26,976 nt of DNA from Paulinella micropora (GCA_009731375.1 BJOX01000275.1:238155-265130), one strand, 5' to 3'; shown: positions 10,847 to 21,585, numbered from the stretch's first letter. A program made the numbers and translations. Notes: generated by a model not told the origin, from the letters alone.

Positions 10847-10986
10847 TACTTGTGTGTGTGTGTGTGCGTGTGTGTGTGCGCGTGCGTGCGTACTTGTGTG
10901 TGTGTGTGTGTGTGTATGCGTACTTGTGTGTGTGTGTGTGTGTGCGTGTGTGTGTGTGTGTGTGTGTTTGTGGGTGCGTACTTGTG

Positions 10987-11033
<47 letters not shown>

Positions 11034-11069
11034 TGTGTGTGTCTGTGTGTGTGAGTGAGTGAGTGTTTG

Positions 11070-11124
<55 letters not shown>

Positions 11125-11299
11125 TGTGTTTGTGTGTGTGTGTGTGTGTATTTGTGTGTGATGTGCGTGTGTGTGTGTGTGTGACACACACACATACACA
11201 CACACACACACACACAGACACACACACACGCACGCACATCACAGACACACACAAACAAACACACAGACACAAAGACACACAGACACACAGACACACACA

Positions 11300-11332
<33 letters not shown>

Positions 11333-11347
11333 ACGCACACACACACA

Positions 11348-11385
<38 letters not shown>

Positions 11386-11586
11386 AACACACACACACAC
11401 ACACGCACGCACATCACAAGTACTATCACAGACACACACAAACAAACACACAGACACACAGACACACGGACACACACACACACACACGCACACACGTACG
11501 CACACACACACACACACACACACATACAAGTCATACACACACACTAGAACGCACGCACACACACACAAACAACACACAAACACACG

Positions 11587-11617
<31 letters not shown>

Positions 11618-11641
11618 ATGTGTATGTGTGTGTGTGTGTGT
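10799..11641. repeat. (TG)n to (CA)n to (TG)n array with strand switches
   Basis: (TG)n runs to about 11183 and flips to (CA)n within GTGTGACACAC. (CA)n continues to about 11584, then flips back to (TG)n. The left part is punctuated by CGTACTTG about every 30-60 bases (near 10804, 10844, 10887, 10918, 10977). The CA part holds two similar segments with CGCACGCACATCACA (near 11229 and 11403). Frames give Thr-His or Val-Cys repeats, not genes. Confidence 0.93.
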
Positions 11642-13958
11642 ATTAGTATGTTTCATGTCACTTCTGAACTATGTACTGGATAAGGAATGCACGTGCTCTT
11701 ATTATTTTTTCCTGCCAACTTACCCAAATAAAAATTTTCAATTTTCTATCATTTTTGAAAGTTACAGGGTTAGTTTCAATATTCTTAATCGTGGTGTAGA
11801 AGAAGTCCACAGAACCCACACCACAGGTGTAACACTCTGCAAATTCGAGCGCTCTGAATTTACGGACATTTTTACGCAAAGATTAGGTTGTGGTAAAACC
11901 AGAACCTCATTTTTTGCGGCTAACCGATTTTCCATCCATGAACATTATCACAAGCGAATTCACACAGTCCACCCCGAGTTTCATCAGACCACCATGCAAG
12001 ACTTTTCTCGGGTTCACGAACTCCAGCAGTACGCCTCGAACGCCCAGATCTTTACGGTACTGTGAATTTTTCGCTCATGCTCAGCTGAGCATGCTCCGAC
12101 TAGTCAACTAACCACACAAACATGATCTTGTGAGACAAACACTTGAGAAACAACTCCGTGTAATTGCGGCCTGCCGCTCTTATGACATTCAGATTTCTCC
12201 GTCTACGTAAGTAGGTGCATATCAGGACACGATCACAACATTTCTGTAATTTTCGCATCACTTTTATTGTTCACAGACATTCCTTGCTTGAAGTTTGTTC
12301 CTGGTACCTAGTGTTCCTTATCATCGCGTCATTGTCTGTGCCCATTATACCAACCATCATCCACCTCCATGTACTTCATTCAGTCATATATGTTCCAAGC
12401 TTCGATGACGGCTCTGTGCTGTGCAGGAGATCGCAAGGAATGCATTATCTCTGACTGGTGGGTGGATTGTGGGCTCTGTGGTTACTTCCCAAATGAAGCA
12501 AGCCCTGGCGAATCGTTCTGATGCGGCATAAAGCTACAGCTTTGGCTCATAGCCGGGGATGTTGGCGTGTGACCATTTCTGGCCAGAGCTGCGAAATTTG
12601 AGACCCTTTTTTCCGAACACCCAGTCTTTTCAGACCGTCTACGTTCAAGTTTCGGCCAGGAAGAGAGTATTGTTGTGCATTCACGTTAATTATCACCTAC
12701 TAACTTTTATTTTATTTATTTTTCGGCGGGGCATCAGATCGCTGTTTTGACCATGGCGTGTATTGCTGTTTTGACCATGGCGTGTACTAATATCCGCTGT
12801 TCATGGCGAGGCGCGGGCTCCGCCTTTCGATGATTGAACCGCTTCCCCGCCTTAACCGGCGACACAGCACTCCTGAGTTGTGGTAAGTTGGGTGGTACCA
12901 CACACCTGTTTTTCTGATTCTCCGAGCCAGCAGTGGCCTTTGTTTCTTCCCCTACTCGTCACCGAGATGAGACACTCCGCTCCGGCGGGTGCACTGCCCG
13001 GCCGGCCCCGGCCCGAGCTCAGTAACTTGCCAGTGAATGCAAAGTTGCTTTCCATAAAATTTTTATTATCTATGAAAGAAACATCCTAAGTTCAGTCATA
13101 AGATGATCAAATTACTATGATATTCAGTATTAATATTTTAACATAATGCTAGCTCAGTAGTACCGGCCGGTCACGGTATTATATATATATTAATAATATT
13201 AATATCCTCGTCTTCCCATCGCTGAGCGGTCTCAGCTCGCTATGAGTGGCGGTCACATGATGCCACCGGGCTGTATGACTTTCATTGTAAACAGCTTCCG
13301 TGCTTATGTTGCCACGGTAAAAATTGTGCTTCAAATTCATTCAATGTAGGTTCTAGTGGTCGCCGTTAGAGCTCCCATCAATTTCAAAGCGGCAGGTAAA
13401 CTCATTCAATGATTCAAGATTTTGAAGTGCTGTTTGCACAGAATTCGATCATACACAGTTTTTATTGGGAATAGGTAGCCGGAGGTTTAGTTTTTCAGTG
13501 AGTTAATTTTGAGGTATTGCTGTATTCCACTGAGTATGTTCTGAATTTCGAAAACACTCATTTTCGACGTGTGTTTTGAAAGTTCCTAGTTTTTTTTTTG
13601 TACCGTACTTCTCTGCAAAAACCCTTAGGCAGGATTACTCAACACAACACGTGAATTCGTTTGTGCACTTGTGTGTAAAAATGAGTGCAGAGTGCATCAT
13701 GCACATATGTCGTCCCAAGGCTGTTAGTTGGGAGGAACAGATTTTGAAATAAGTAAGCTAATCAGTGGTGCTGTGAAAGTTGTGCGTTTTGCGAAAGAAT
13801 TATTGTATTATGGAATGCAAATCTAACTTATATGATATCTTGATTTCACAACTTGTGAAAGCATATGTTCAAGTTGATTTTTGACATAAGCAGAACTTGA
13901 ACAGTGCAAACTTTGTAAAATATATGAAGATTTATTGAAAAATTTGTAATTTTTTATA
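11642..13958. other. Complex, gene-poor intergenic or intronic sequence
   Basis: About 2.3 kb of non-microsatellite DNA. No open frame exceeds about 140 non-repeat codons and none resembles a known protein, so it is probably intergenic, intronic or UTR. Visible structure: an 18-bp perfect palindrome CATGCTCAGCTGAGCATG (12076-12093), a 22-bp repeat GCTGTTTTGACCATGGCGTG.. in tandem at 12741 and 12765, and a GC-rich patch at 12800-13020. It becomes AT-rich from 13060 onward. Confidence 0.6.
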
Positions 13959-14232
13959 TTGCTGTTGACATTCAAGACAACAACAAAAATTAGTTTTTCA
14001 TTTTTGTGTCAGATTTTCATTTTTGTGACAGTTTTTCATTTTTGTGACAAAAATTCAAATTTTCAAATTTAACGGTAACATTTCGCGAAAATTTACGATA
14101 TTTTGCGGACGAATATAGCAGTTAATTTGAAAAATTCAAATTTTCACCCAAAATCAAAATTCCAACCAAAACTGAAATTCCAACCAAAACAGAAAAATCA
14201 ATTTTTTTTGTTGTCTTGAATGTCAACAGCAA
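13959..14232 (+). mobile_element. MITE copy 1 (TIR element, TA flanks)
   Basis: A 274-base non-coding element. Its terminal inverted repeats are identical for 25 bases, beginning TTGCTGTTGACATTCAAGAC, and are flanked by TA on both sides (13957-13958 and 14233-14234). It has three TTTTCATTTTTGTG motifs at about 19-base spacing near the left end and two TCCAACCAAAAC motifs, 18 bases apart, near the right end. The TA duplication fits the Tc1/mariner superfamily, but the TIR sequence is not one I recognise. No transposase is present, so it is non-autonomous. Confidence 0.88.
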
Positions 14233-16790
14233 TATGTGTTCCACAGAATGACTAATTATCTATTAAATTTACTATCTGAGAACGATTTAAACAGACTCAA
14301 TCTCTACTACAGTGACTTTTCAGTTCCTCCGCTCATCCCCTTCTTTTTGACATTTCGTTCGCTAAAATTCCCTGATGAAGTTTTGCGGTGCTTGGCCTGA
14401 ACCGGCCAAACTAGGAAGACCATGCTTCCCCGGAAAGTAGTTTGGAATCTTTGGAGAACTCTCTCCACATAGCGTTCTGTGCATATTGATTATTAAATAT
14501 GTTTCGATGATCACTCTTTCAATACCGTTCATAAATTTTTGTCCGGTTTCTTGCCTTCCTCGCTACAAAAAATGCTAGCAAAATACCTTCAATTCAAGTT
14601 CACTCTGACAAAAATGAAAAAATGAATCTTCAAGTTGTCTCCAAATGAGCAGAACTTGAACAAATCTAGAAAGTACCTGATTCGATTACCCTGATTGCAT
14701 TTCGTATTTCCCCCAGACGGTTTGTGGCGAGAAAGCCTAGAGGCTGAGAACTTCAAAACTTACATAACGAATTCAGTCAATAAAGTATGTATTGGTGCTC
14801 AGAATGCAATGCACAAGGCTTTCAGCCTGCTTAGAAATGCTTCCACGGTCGTATACTGATGCATTCCAAGCGTGTGTAAGAGGGATTTTGTTAATATTTG
14901 CTGTAAGGCTCAAAATCTCAAAATGAGTGTTTCAGCTTTTTTGGCATCTCGAATGCGCTGGACTCAAACCCCTGCTCATTTTTTTGTAGTGCCTTCTCTT
15001 CCAATTTTTTGTGTTCAATCACGTATCTGTGACCTGTAGATGCATTTCCATTCATAAAATAGATGGAGGAGCATCGTTTTCGAAATGTACAGGGGAATGA
15101 GTCCACTGAGGTCTGTCTGAACCAAAAACGAAATTTTCGATTTCATAAATTCCATCGTTTTCAACAACAGAAAACAATTTTCACATAAGTAGGATGATAA
15201 AGTAACATACTTGAGCTAATTTCCAGCCTTGTAGCACTTACTTTGTAAATGAAACATCGATTTTTCTCATTTTTCCACTTCTCTCAGGGACCGAATTTCA
15301 ATTGTGTGATGCTCAGTCAGTTTACATTCAGTGGCGAAAAGTGGTTTGGTACAGATGTTCATTGAGACGTACTGTGTCGAATTCTCGACTGGCTTCATAA
15401 GAAAATAAGGGTGAAGATAGAACGAGAAGCGAATTAAAAACCCTATCAAACTACTTTTTCCCCATTACGAATTCCTTTTCCCCCCCAAAATTCCCCAAAG
15501 TCCCACCGATATTTTTCGGTGAAACCCTATTGAGCAAAACCATATTTTGTGGTGGTTTGCGTGAAGAAATTTTTCGAAAAAGTTGTGCCGTGGTTTTTGT
15601 ATGTATTTCGTACGTTTTCTTGGCGTTTGTAGCAAGATTAGCACCAATTTTAATTTGGATTTTATTATTCAAATAGGATTGTTACTTTTTAATCATCAGC
15701 AAATATTCCTGCAGAAAAAAATAAAGAAAACATGTCAAACCTGACTAACGACCTCCGGAAGACATATGAACAGATTTTTCAGTTAAAAACACCATACTTG
15801 CTATGTCCTGAGAAGTGAAAATTGCGGTCGAAAATAAGGGTGAAAAATAGTGGAGCTACCCCTTTTTTCTAAAACAAACACTTGTGTCATGCTTGCTTTT
15901 GCTTGAAACGATGTGGTTTGAACATTTACCTGCTTTGAAGTACTTGACCTCCGACATATTTTGGTGGCGCCGGCCCGTGAATTTCTGTGGCAATATTTGA
16001 CAAGACCATGCCAATCCCGGAGAGGAAACCAGAAAAATTTCCAAAAAATATTTGAACAGACAGGCCTATCGACATACGTAGCCTTTGAAGTAAAGGCCGC
16101 ACTAAATTTTTTTTTATTTGACGGTTTTTGCGGGGTCGAGATTGGTAAAAGTCATGGCTAGAGAGGGTTTTGTGTTTTTTTGTGTGTGTTTCTCATGCAT
16201 ACTCAAGTTCACGTCCCGTGGCCTCGCACAGTCTTTCCAAACGTTGTGCCCATGCTGTCTGCAAAATGGTGTGTTGTAAACTTATCTGCAGCATGTGTTG
16301 TTCTTTCTTCCCTGAAGCCCTTTTTTCAATGCACCTGTCTTGTATCACTCCTATATCATCGGTGTTGTGTGTGCTTTTCTGGGAATGTAATGTGCTGAAT
16401 CTATTCACACTGAATCACATGGTCTTTGTTTTGCATATGTTCAACTACTGCTCCTTTATTTGTAACCCTGCCAGCTGTTGGTGATCTATTCTGGGCTGCA
16501 GACAGGCTAAAAAAATCATGGGTAAAATCTTTAGAGACTCATGATTTCCAATTTTTTCAACTTCTGCACTTTCTGTGTACAAAATGCTTTTATTAAACAG
16601 TCTCTTTGATTTCCTTCACTTTCTGTACTTGTTCCGGCCTTGTATTTAAATTAAAAAAATTCTGAGTGAGGGCATTATGAGGCGCCTTTGCTGATTTTGG
16701 CCGGTTTGTTTGCAGGCTTATTAATAACTCTAAGTTACGGGTTACGTGACCTTTTTGTAAAAAAACTTTGAAAAATATTATATACAAATA
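14233..16790. other. AT-rich complex sequence between the two MITEs
   Basis: About 2.56 kb with no convincing gene. The longest frames, about 60-105 codons, are unrecognised on either strand. Noted inside: a hammerhead-like CTGATGA core near 14372, followed by a TTGGCC/GGCCAA stem, and a TTCAAGTT..AACTTGAA motif near 14629 that repeats one at 13868. It may be unique DNA or the interior of a larger composite element bounded by the MITEs. Confidence 0.55.
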
Positions 16791-17065
16791 TTGCTGTTGA
16801 CATTCAAGACAACAAAAAAAATTGATTTTTCTGTTTTGGTTGGAATTTCAGTTTTGGTTGGAATTTTGATTTTGGGTGAAAATTTGAATTTTTCAAATTA
16901 ACTGCTATATTCGTCCGCAAAATATCGTAAATTTTCGCGAAATGTTACCGTTAAATTTGAAATTTTGAATTTTTGTCACAAAAATGAAAAACTGTCACAC
17001 AAATGAAAATCTGACTGGCACAAAAATGAAAAACTAATTTTTGTTGTCTTGAATGTCAACAGCAA
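16791..17065 (-). mobile_element. MITE copy 2 (same family, inverted)
   Basis: A 275-base element that is the reverse complement of the copy at 13959-14232 along its full length, with only scattered differences. It has the same TTGCTGTTGACATTCAAGAC ends and TA flanks (16789-16790 and 17066-17067). The high similarity of the two copies suggests recent activity of the family. There is no coding capacity. Confidence 0.88.
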
Positions 17066-18355
17066 TACATAGAAAAAGATAAAATAAAAATTTATTGAAG
17101 AGCATACAGGGAACATATTAAAACTGACTCTGATTTTTCAAGTATCATCACAAGCCTGGCATCATTTTTTTGAGGTGGCAAGGTGGTCAGTTTTTTCCGG
17201 TGGGGGGCCCAGTATGCAAATTAGTTGGGAAAAAGCGGCCAGTTTTTCCGGTGGGGGGTGTGCAAATTCGATAGGTGGGGAAAAGCGGTGGGCGACGGGA
17301 AATCGATTGGTTTGAAGTCAGTTTTTACTATTTTTCAATTACTATTCTTTCATTAAATTAAATGTTTTTACTTATAGTTTTGAAATGTACAATTTTCATA
17401 TGATATTAATAAAGTTTAACGGATCTATGTTTATTATGCTAACGACCACTCGCCCATAGGAGAACTTACAAAATATTATGTCGGAAGCTTAGTAGGAATA
17501 CATGGGGTACATATATATTAATTTGACTTGACTGACACGGTGACTCATGACATCGGGCAAATGAAAAACTCGATTCCTGTCGAAACTTGAGAATAATATA
17601 CTAGTATTAATAATAATGCAGAACGCTTGTCTTTCGGGCGTAGTGTGACAGATCATGTGAAAAGAAGCATGTAAGAAGGCGAACACTTGAACAGCAATGA
17701 ATCTCGGTGAAAAGGGGAGAAAAAATAGATTAATATTTCACTCCGAGGCTCCTTTTCTCCCTGTACAGTAGTCTATTAATAAAGAAATGGGAAACGGCTC
17801 AGTTGAATCAGAGTAGCCTGAAAATTTTGAAGAAATGTCAACCGTGAAATGGATATGAGGAAAGCAGCAATAATATGTGTTCCCTGAACAGGGAACGAAA
17901 ACCTTCAGGAAAGGGGAATCGAGAAGCAAAAAACTTGATAGCAAATAATAGACCTCGGGACAATGTCAGGGTATATCGTGTCTCGTCTCCTTTTTGGGAG
18001 ATTTGAGGTAAACTGATGGTCTGTGACACGCTAGTACTACCCAACTGGGTGAGCTTGGGAGTATTAAGGGAAGATATTAATAGCAAAAGAGATATCACGG
18101 TCTGGTGTGTCTTCTTCATACGAATGTAAACCAATACCGGGCCTCCTGTATGAAAATCAATTTTTTTAGCCCATCACTTTCCTTGTGTGCTTCTCCCATC
18201 TTCCTTTCGAGTCTTGTCCGCTGTTCCATGTTGCTTGTCGTCGCTTCACCGTCGTTGCTTGTAATTTCTTTGTCTTGCTTCCCGTACTGAAGATTACTCA
18301 AGACCGAATAATGTAACGTCCACTAGGAAGTCGTTACCTGCCACCTGCAAACATG
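17066..18355. other. AT-rich complex sequence without a recognised gene
   Basis: About 1.3 kb. A ~50-bp imperfect tandem duplication (17186-17238 and 17239-17288) contains TTTTTCCGGTGGGGGG and GGGGAAAAGCGG-type pieces. The rest shows only short frames (under 100 codons, unrecognised). Confidence 0.55.
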
Positions 18356-18491
18356 TGCATGTATTCATGTGCATGCATGAATCCATGTATGTATGTATGT
18401 ATGTATGTACGTATGTACGTATGTATGTATGTATGTATGTATGTATGTATGTGGATGACCTGAAAGACTAGCCCATCGTAGGCGTAATAAA

Positions 18492-18522
<31 letters not shown>

Positions 18523-18636
18523 TCTGTGTGTTTGTGTATCTGTGTGCGTGAAGGAAAGAGCAAACACTAACTTGAAAGACTAATCCATCGTAGGCGTAAT
18601 AAAGTGTAGGTCCAAACGGATTTTCTGCCCTGGGCC

Positions 18637-18695
<59 letters not shown>

Positions 18696-18704
18696 GGGGG
18701 GGGA
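18356..18704. repeat. (TATG)n, duplicated 34-bp block, (GT)n, (GA)n and poly-G
   Basis: (TATG)n at about 18386-18450. A block with GAAAGACTAGCCCATCGTAG occurs at about 18462-18493, and again with one or two changes at about 18575-18607. The copies bracket a (GT)n tract. (GA)n follows at 18638-18686, then a poly-G run that ends at the gap. Confidence 0.85.
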
Positions 18705-18935
18705 NNNNNNNNNNNNNNNNNNNNNNNNNNNNNNNNNNNNNNNNNNNNNNNNNNNNNNNNNNNNNNNNNNNNNNNNNNNNNNNNNNNNNNNNNNNNNNNN
18801 NNNNNNNNNNNNNNNNNNNNNNNNNNNNNNNNNNNNNNNNNNNNNNNNNNNNNNNNNNNNNNNNNNNNNNNNNNNNNNNNNNNNNNNNNNNNNNNNNNNN
18901 NNNNNNNNNNNNNNNNNNNNNNNNNNNNNNNNNNN
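18705..18935. other. Assembly gap (231 N)
   Basis: A run of N with (GA)n on both sides, so the gap most likely lies within one GA/poly-G array. Confidence 0.99.
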
Positions 18936-18943
18936 GAGAGAGT

Positions 18944-18984
<41 letters not shown>

Positions 18985-19043
18985 TATGTGTGTGTGTGTG
19001 AGAGAGAGTGTGAGTGCGTGTATGTGTGAGTGAGTGAGTGAGT

Positions 19044-19123
<80 letters not shown>

Positions 19124-19124
19124 C

Positions 19125-19159
<35 letters not shown>
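18936..19159. repeat. (GA)n with GT and GTGA blocks
   Basis: Mostly GA dinucleotides, with a GTGTATGTGTG patch near 18982 and GAGT repeats near 19028. Frames give Ser-Leu repeats on the minus strand. Confidence 0.92.
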
Positions 19160-19164
<5 letters not shown>

Positions 19165-19655
19165 TGTTCACCATTGGCGGGCCGCACTCACCTAACAGCT
19201 GCTTAAAGTCCTGAAACTGACACCACACATACACCCAATCACGACGATGACGACGATGCCGAAGACGACGAAGACGAGGAGGAGGAGGAGGGGGGGGAGG
19301 AGGAGAGGGAGGAGGTGGAGGAGGAGGAGAAGGAGGAGGAGAAGGAGGAGGAAGAGGAGGAGGACGACGACGACGACGAAGAAGAAGAAGAAGAAGAAGA
19401 AGAAGAAGAAGAAGAAGAAGAAGAAGAAGAAGAAGAGGAGGAGGAAGAGGAGAAAAGAAGAAGAAGAAGAAGAAGAAGAAGAAGAAGAAGAAGAAGAAGA
19501 AGAAGAAGAAGAAGAGGAGGAGGAGGAGGAGGAGGAGGAAAAGAAGACGAAGAAGAAGAAGAAGAAAGAGGAGAAGAAGAAGAAGAAGAAGAAGAAGAAG
19601 AAGAAGAAGAAGAAGAAGAAGAAGAAGAAGAAGAAGAAGAAGAAGAAGAAGATTG
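19160..19655. repeat. Polypurine (GAA/GGA/GAC)n tract
   Basis: After about 80 bases of complex sequence, (GAC/GAA)n, (GGA)n and then long (GAA)n run from about 19241 to 19655. The plus strand is almost only purine over nearly 400 bases. Frames give poly-Glu, poly-Lys or poly-Arg. Confidence 0.93.
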
Positions 19656-19701
19656 AGGAGAGCGAAGATGGTGAATGACTTGATGCAGAGGCAGAGTAGA
19701 A

Positions 19702-20501
19702 GAAAGGCTAAGGAAGGCTAAGAAAGGCTAAGAAAGGCTAAGAATGGCTAAGAATGGCTAAGAATGGCTCAGAAAGGCTAAGAATGGCTAAGAATGGCTA
19801 AGAATGGCTAAGAATGGCTAAGAAAGGCTAAGAATGGCTAAGAATGGCTAAGAAGGCTAAGAATGGCTAAGAATAGCTAAGCATGGCTAAGAATGGCTAA
19901 GAATGGCTAAGAAAGGCTAAGAAAGGCTGGAAAGGCTAAGAAAAGCTTAGAAAGGCTAAGAAAGGCTAAGAAAAGCTGAAGGGCTAAGAAAGGCTAAGAA
20001 TGGCTAAGGAAGGATAAGCAAGGCTAAGAAAAGCTAAGAAAAGCTAAGAAAAGCTAAGAAAGGCTAAGGAAGGATAAGAAGGACGAGAAAAGCTAAGAAA
20101 AGCTAAGAAAAGCTAAGAAAGGCTAAGAAAGACTAAGCAAGACTAAGAAAGGCTAAGAAATGCTAAGAAATGCTAAATAGCTAGGAAAGGCTAAGAAAGG
20201 CTAATAAAGGTTAATAAAGGCTAAGAAAGGCTCAGAAAGGCTAAGAAAGACTCAGAAAGGCCAACAAAGGCTAAGAAAGGCTAAGAAAAGCTAAGAAAAG
20301 CTAAGAACGACAAAGAAAGGCTCAGAAAGGCTAAGAAAGGCTAAAAAAAGCCAACAAAGGCTAAGAAAGGCTCAGAAAAGCTAAGAAAGGCTAAAAACGA
20401 CCAAGAAAGGTTCAGAAATTTCTTAGCCTTTCTGAGCCTTTCTTAGCTTTTCTTAGCCTTTAAAAGCCTTTGTTGGCCTTTCTGAGCCTTTCTGAGCCTT
20501 A
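19702..20501. repeat. 10-bp minisatellite GGCTAAGAAA with fold-back end
   Basis: About 80 diverged copies of GGCTAAGAAA, with variants GGCTAAGAAT, AGCTAAGAAA, GGCTCAGAAA and GCCAACAAAG. At AGAAATTTCT (20414-20423) the array switches strand, and 20419-20501 carries the reverse-complement monomer (TTTCTTAGCC). The 10-base period puts TAA or TAG stops in all frames, so it is non-coding. Confidence 0.93.
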
Positions 20502-20869
20502 AGGCCATGAAAAAAAAAAAAAAAAAAAAATCTTAGAATGTCTACCTTGGTGTCAGCACCCCAAGGCTTCGAAGACCCTGCACGCATGCGGACGCAAACA
20601 TACTTATGCACATAAATGTGTATGTATGTGTGTATGCATGTATGTATGTATGCATATGTATGTATGTATGTAAGTAAGTAAGTAAGTATGTATGTATGCA
20701 TGCATGTATGCATATATGTATGTATGTATGTATGCATGCATGTCAGTGCCTTATACACTTAAAGTATACATATGTGTGTGCATGTATGTAAATGTATGTA
20801 TGCATGTATGTATATGTATGTATGTATGTATGTATGTATGCATGCATGTCAGTGCAAGCACGTGGCGTT

Positions 20870-20925
<56 letters not shown>
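20502..20925. repeat. Poly-A, (TATG)n and (AAT)n
   Basis: An A-run near 20509-20530, about 80 bases of complex sequence, and (TATG)n with TGCA blocks at about 20617-20867. The TATGCATGCATGTCAGTGC segment occurs twice, near 20731 and 20833. (AAT)n ends at 20925. Confidence 0.88.
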
Positions 20926-20928
<3 letters not shown>

Positions 20929-21092
20929 ATATCTGAGGCGTACTGATGCAGCTAATGGCATATCCTCAACGGACATAAGCCTCCAATACCCTTGTTCGAG
21001 GTCCTCCACCCCCCCGTGTCAGTCTCTCGCCTGATGATCGGGGCCACCGATGGAGCTCCTGAGGGCAAGACTGCACTAAGCCGAGGTTATTC
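20926..21092 (+). mobile_element. tRNA-like SINE unit, copy 1
   Basis: 167 bases almost identical to 21419-21585. TGATGCAGCTAATGG (20944-20958) resembles an A box, and TGTTCGAGGTC (20993-21003) is a B box with its first G changed to T. The spacing is tRNA-like. Copy 1 continues without a tail into 21093-21418. It may be a tRNA-derived SINE or part of a tandemly duplicated unit of about 493 bases. Confidence 0.5.
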
Positions 21093-21418
21093 CGCAGTCC
21101 CAGCAACCTCTTGCAAGACGTCACCGAATGTGCAAGTGCATACACCAAGCGCGGTTGCTAGAGCTGCCTCGAAACCCCACCCATAACAATCTGGTGTCTG
21201 CTGGGTCCTGGGCTATCAACCAGCATATGCGGAGTTTAAGATCTTTTACGCGCGCAACGACCCTCCTCCCCAGCATCTACCACCAAAGGGTTATGAGTTG
21301 GCGTCACAGTTTAACGCCTTGAGGCCATTGGGCTGGAACTCTGTTTAGCAAGTGTGACTAGGTTTTTTCATCGGGATTTCCCTCAAATATGTCACAGTCA
21401 ACACTCCAAGGCAGATTT
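21093..21418. other. Complex sequence between the two SINE-like copies
   Basis: About 330 bases joined to copy 1 and not repeated after copy 2. No gene is recognised. With copy 1 it forms a 493-base unit whose first third is repeated at 21419. Confidence 0.5.
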
Positions 21419-21585
21419 ACTATATCTGAGGCGTACTGATGCAGCTAATGGCATATCCTCAACGGACATAAGCCTCCAACACCCTGGTTCGAGGTCCTCC
21501 ACCCCCCCGTGTCAGTCTCTCGCCTGATGATCGGGGCCACCGATGGAGCTCCTGAGGGCAAGACTGCACTAAGCCGAGGTTATTC

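Noticed and set aside
11124-12065. 313-codon frame reaching into complex sequence
   Set aside because: The first half is Thr-His from (CA)n. The last ~140 codons match nothing I recognise and show no splice or codon pattern support.
16170-16484. 104-codon Cys-rich plus-strand frame
   Set aside because: No signal peptide with a regular Cys pattern and no similarity recognised. Cys codons come from TGT-rich sequence. Probably chance.
18636-19234. Long minus-strand Ser-Leu frame across the gap
   Set aside because: (GA)n translation through N. Not a gene.
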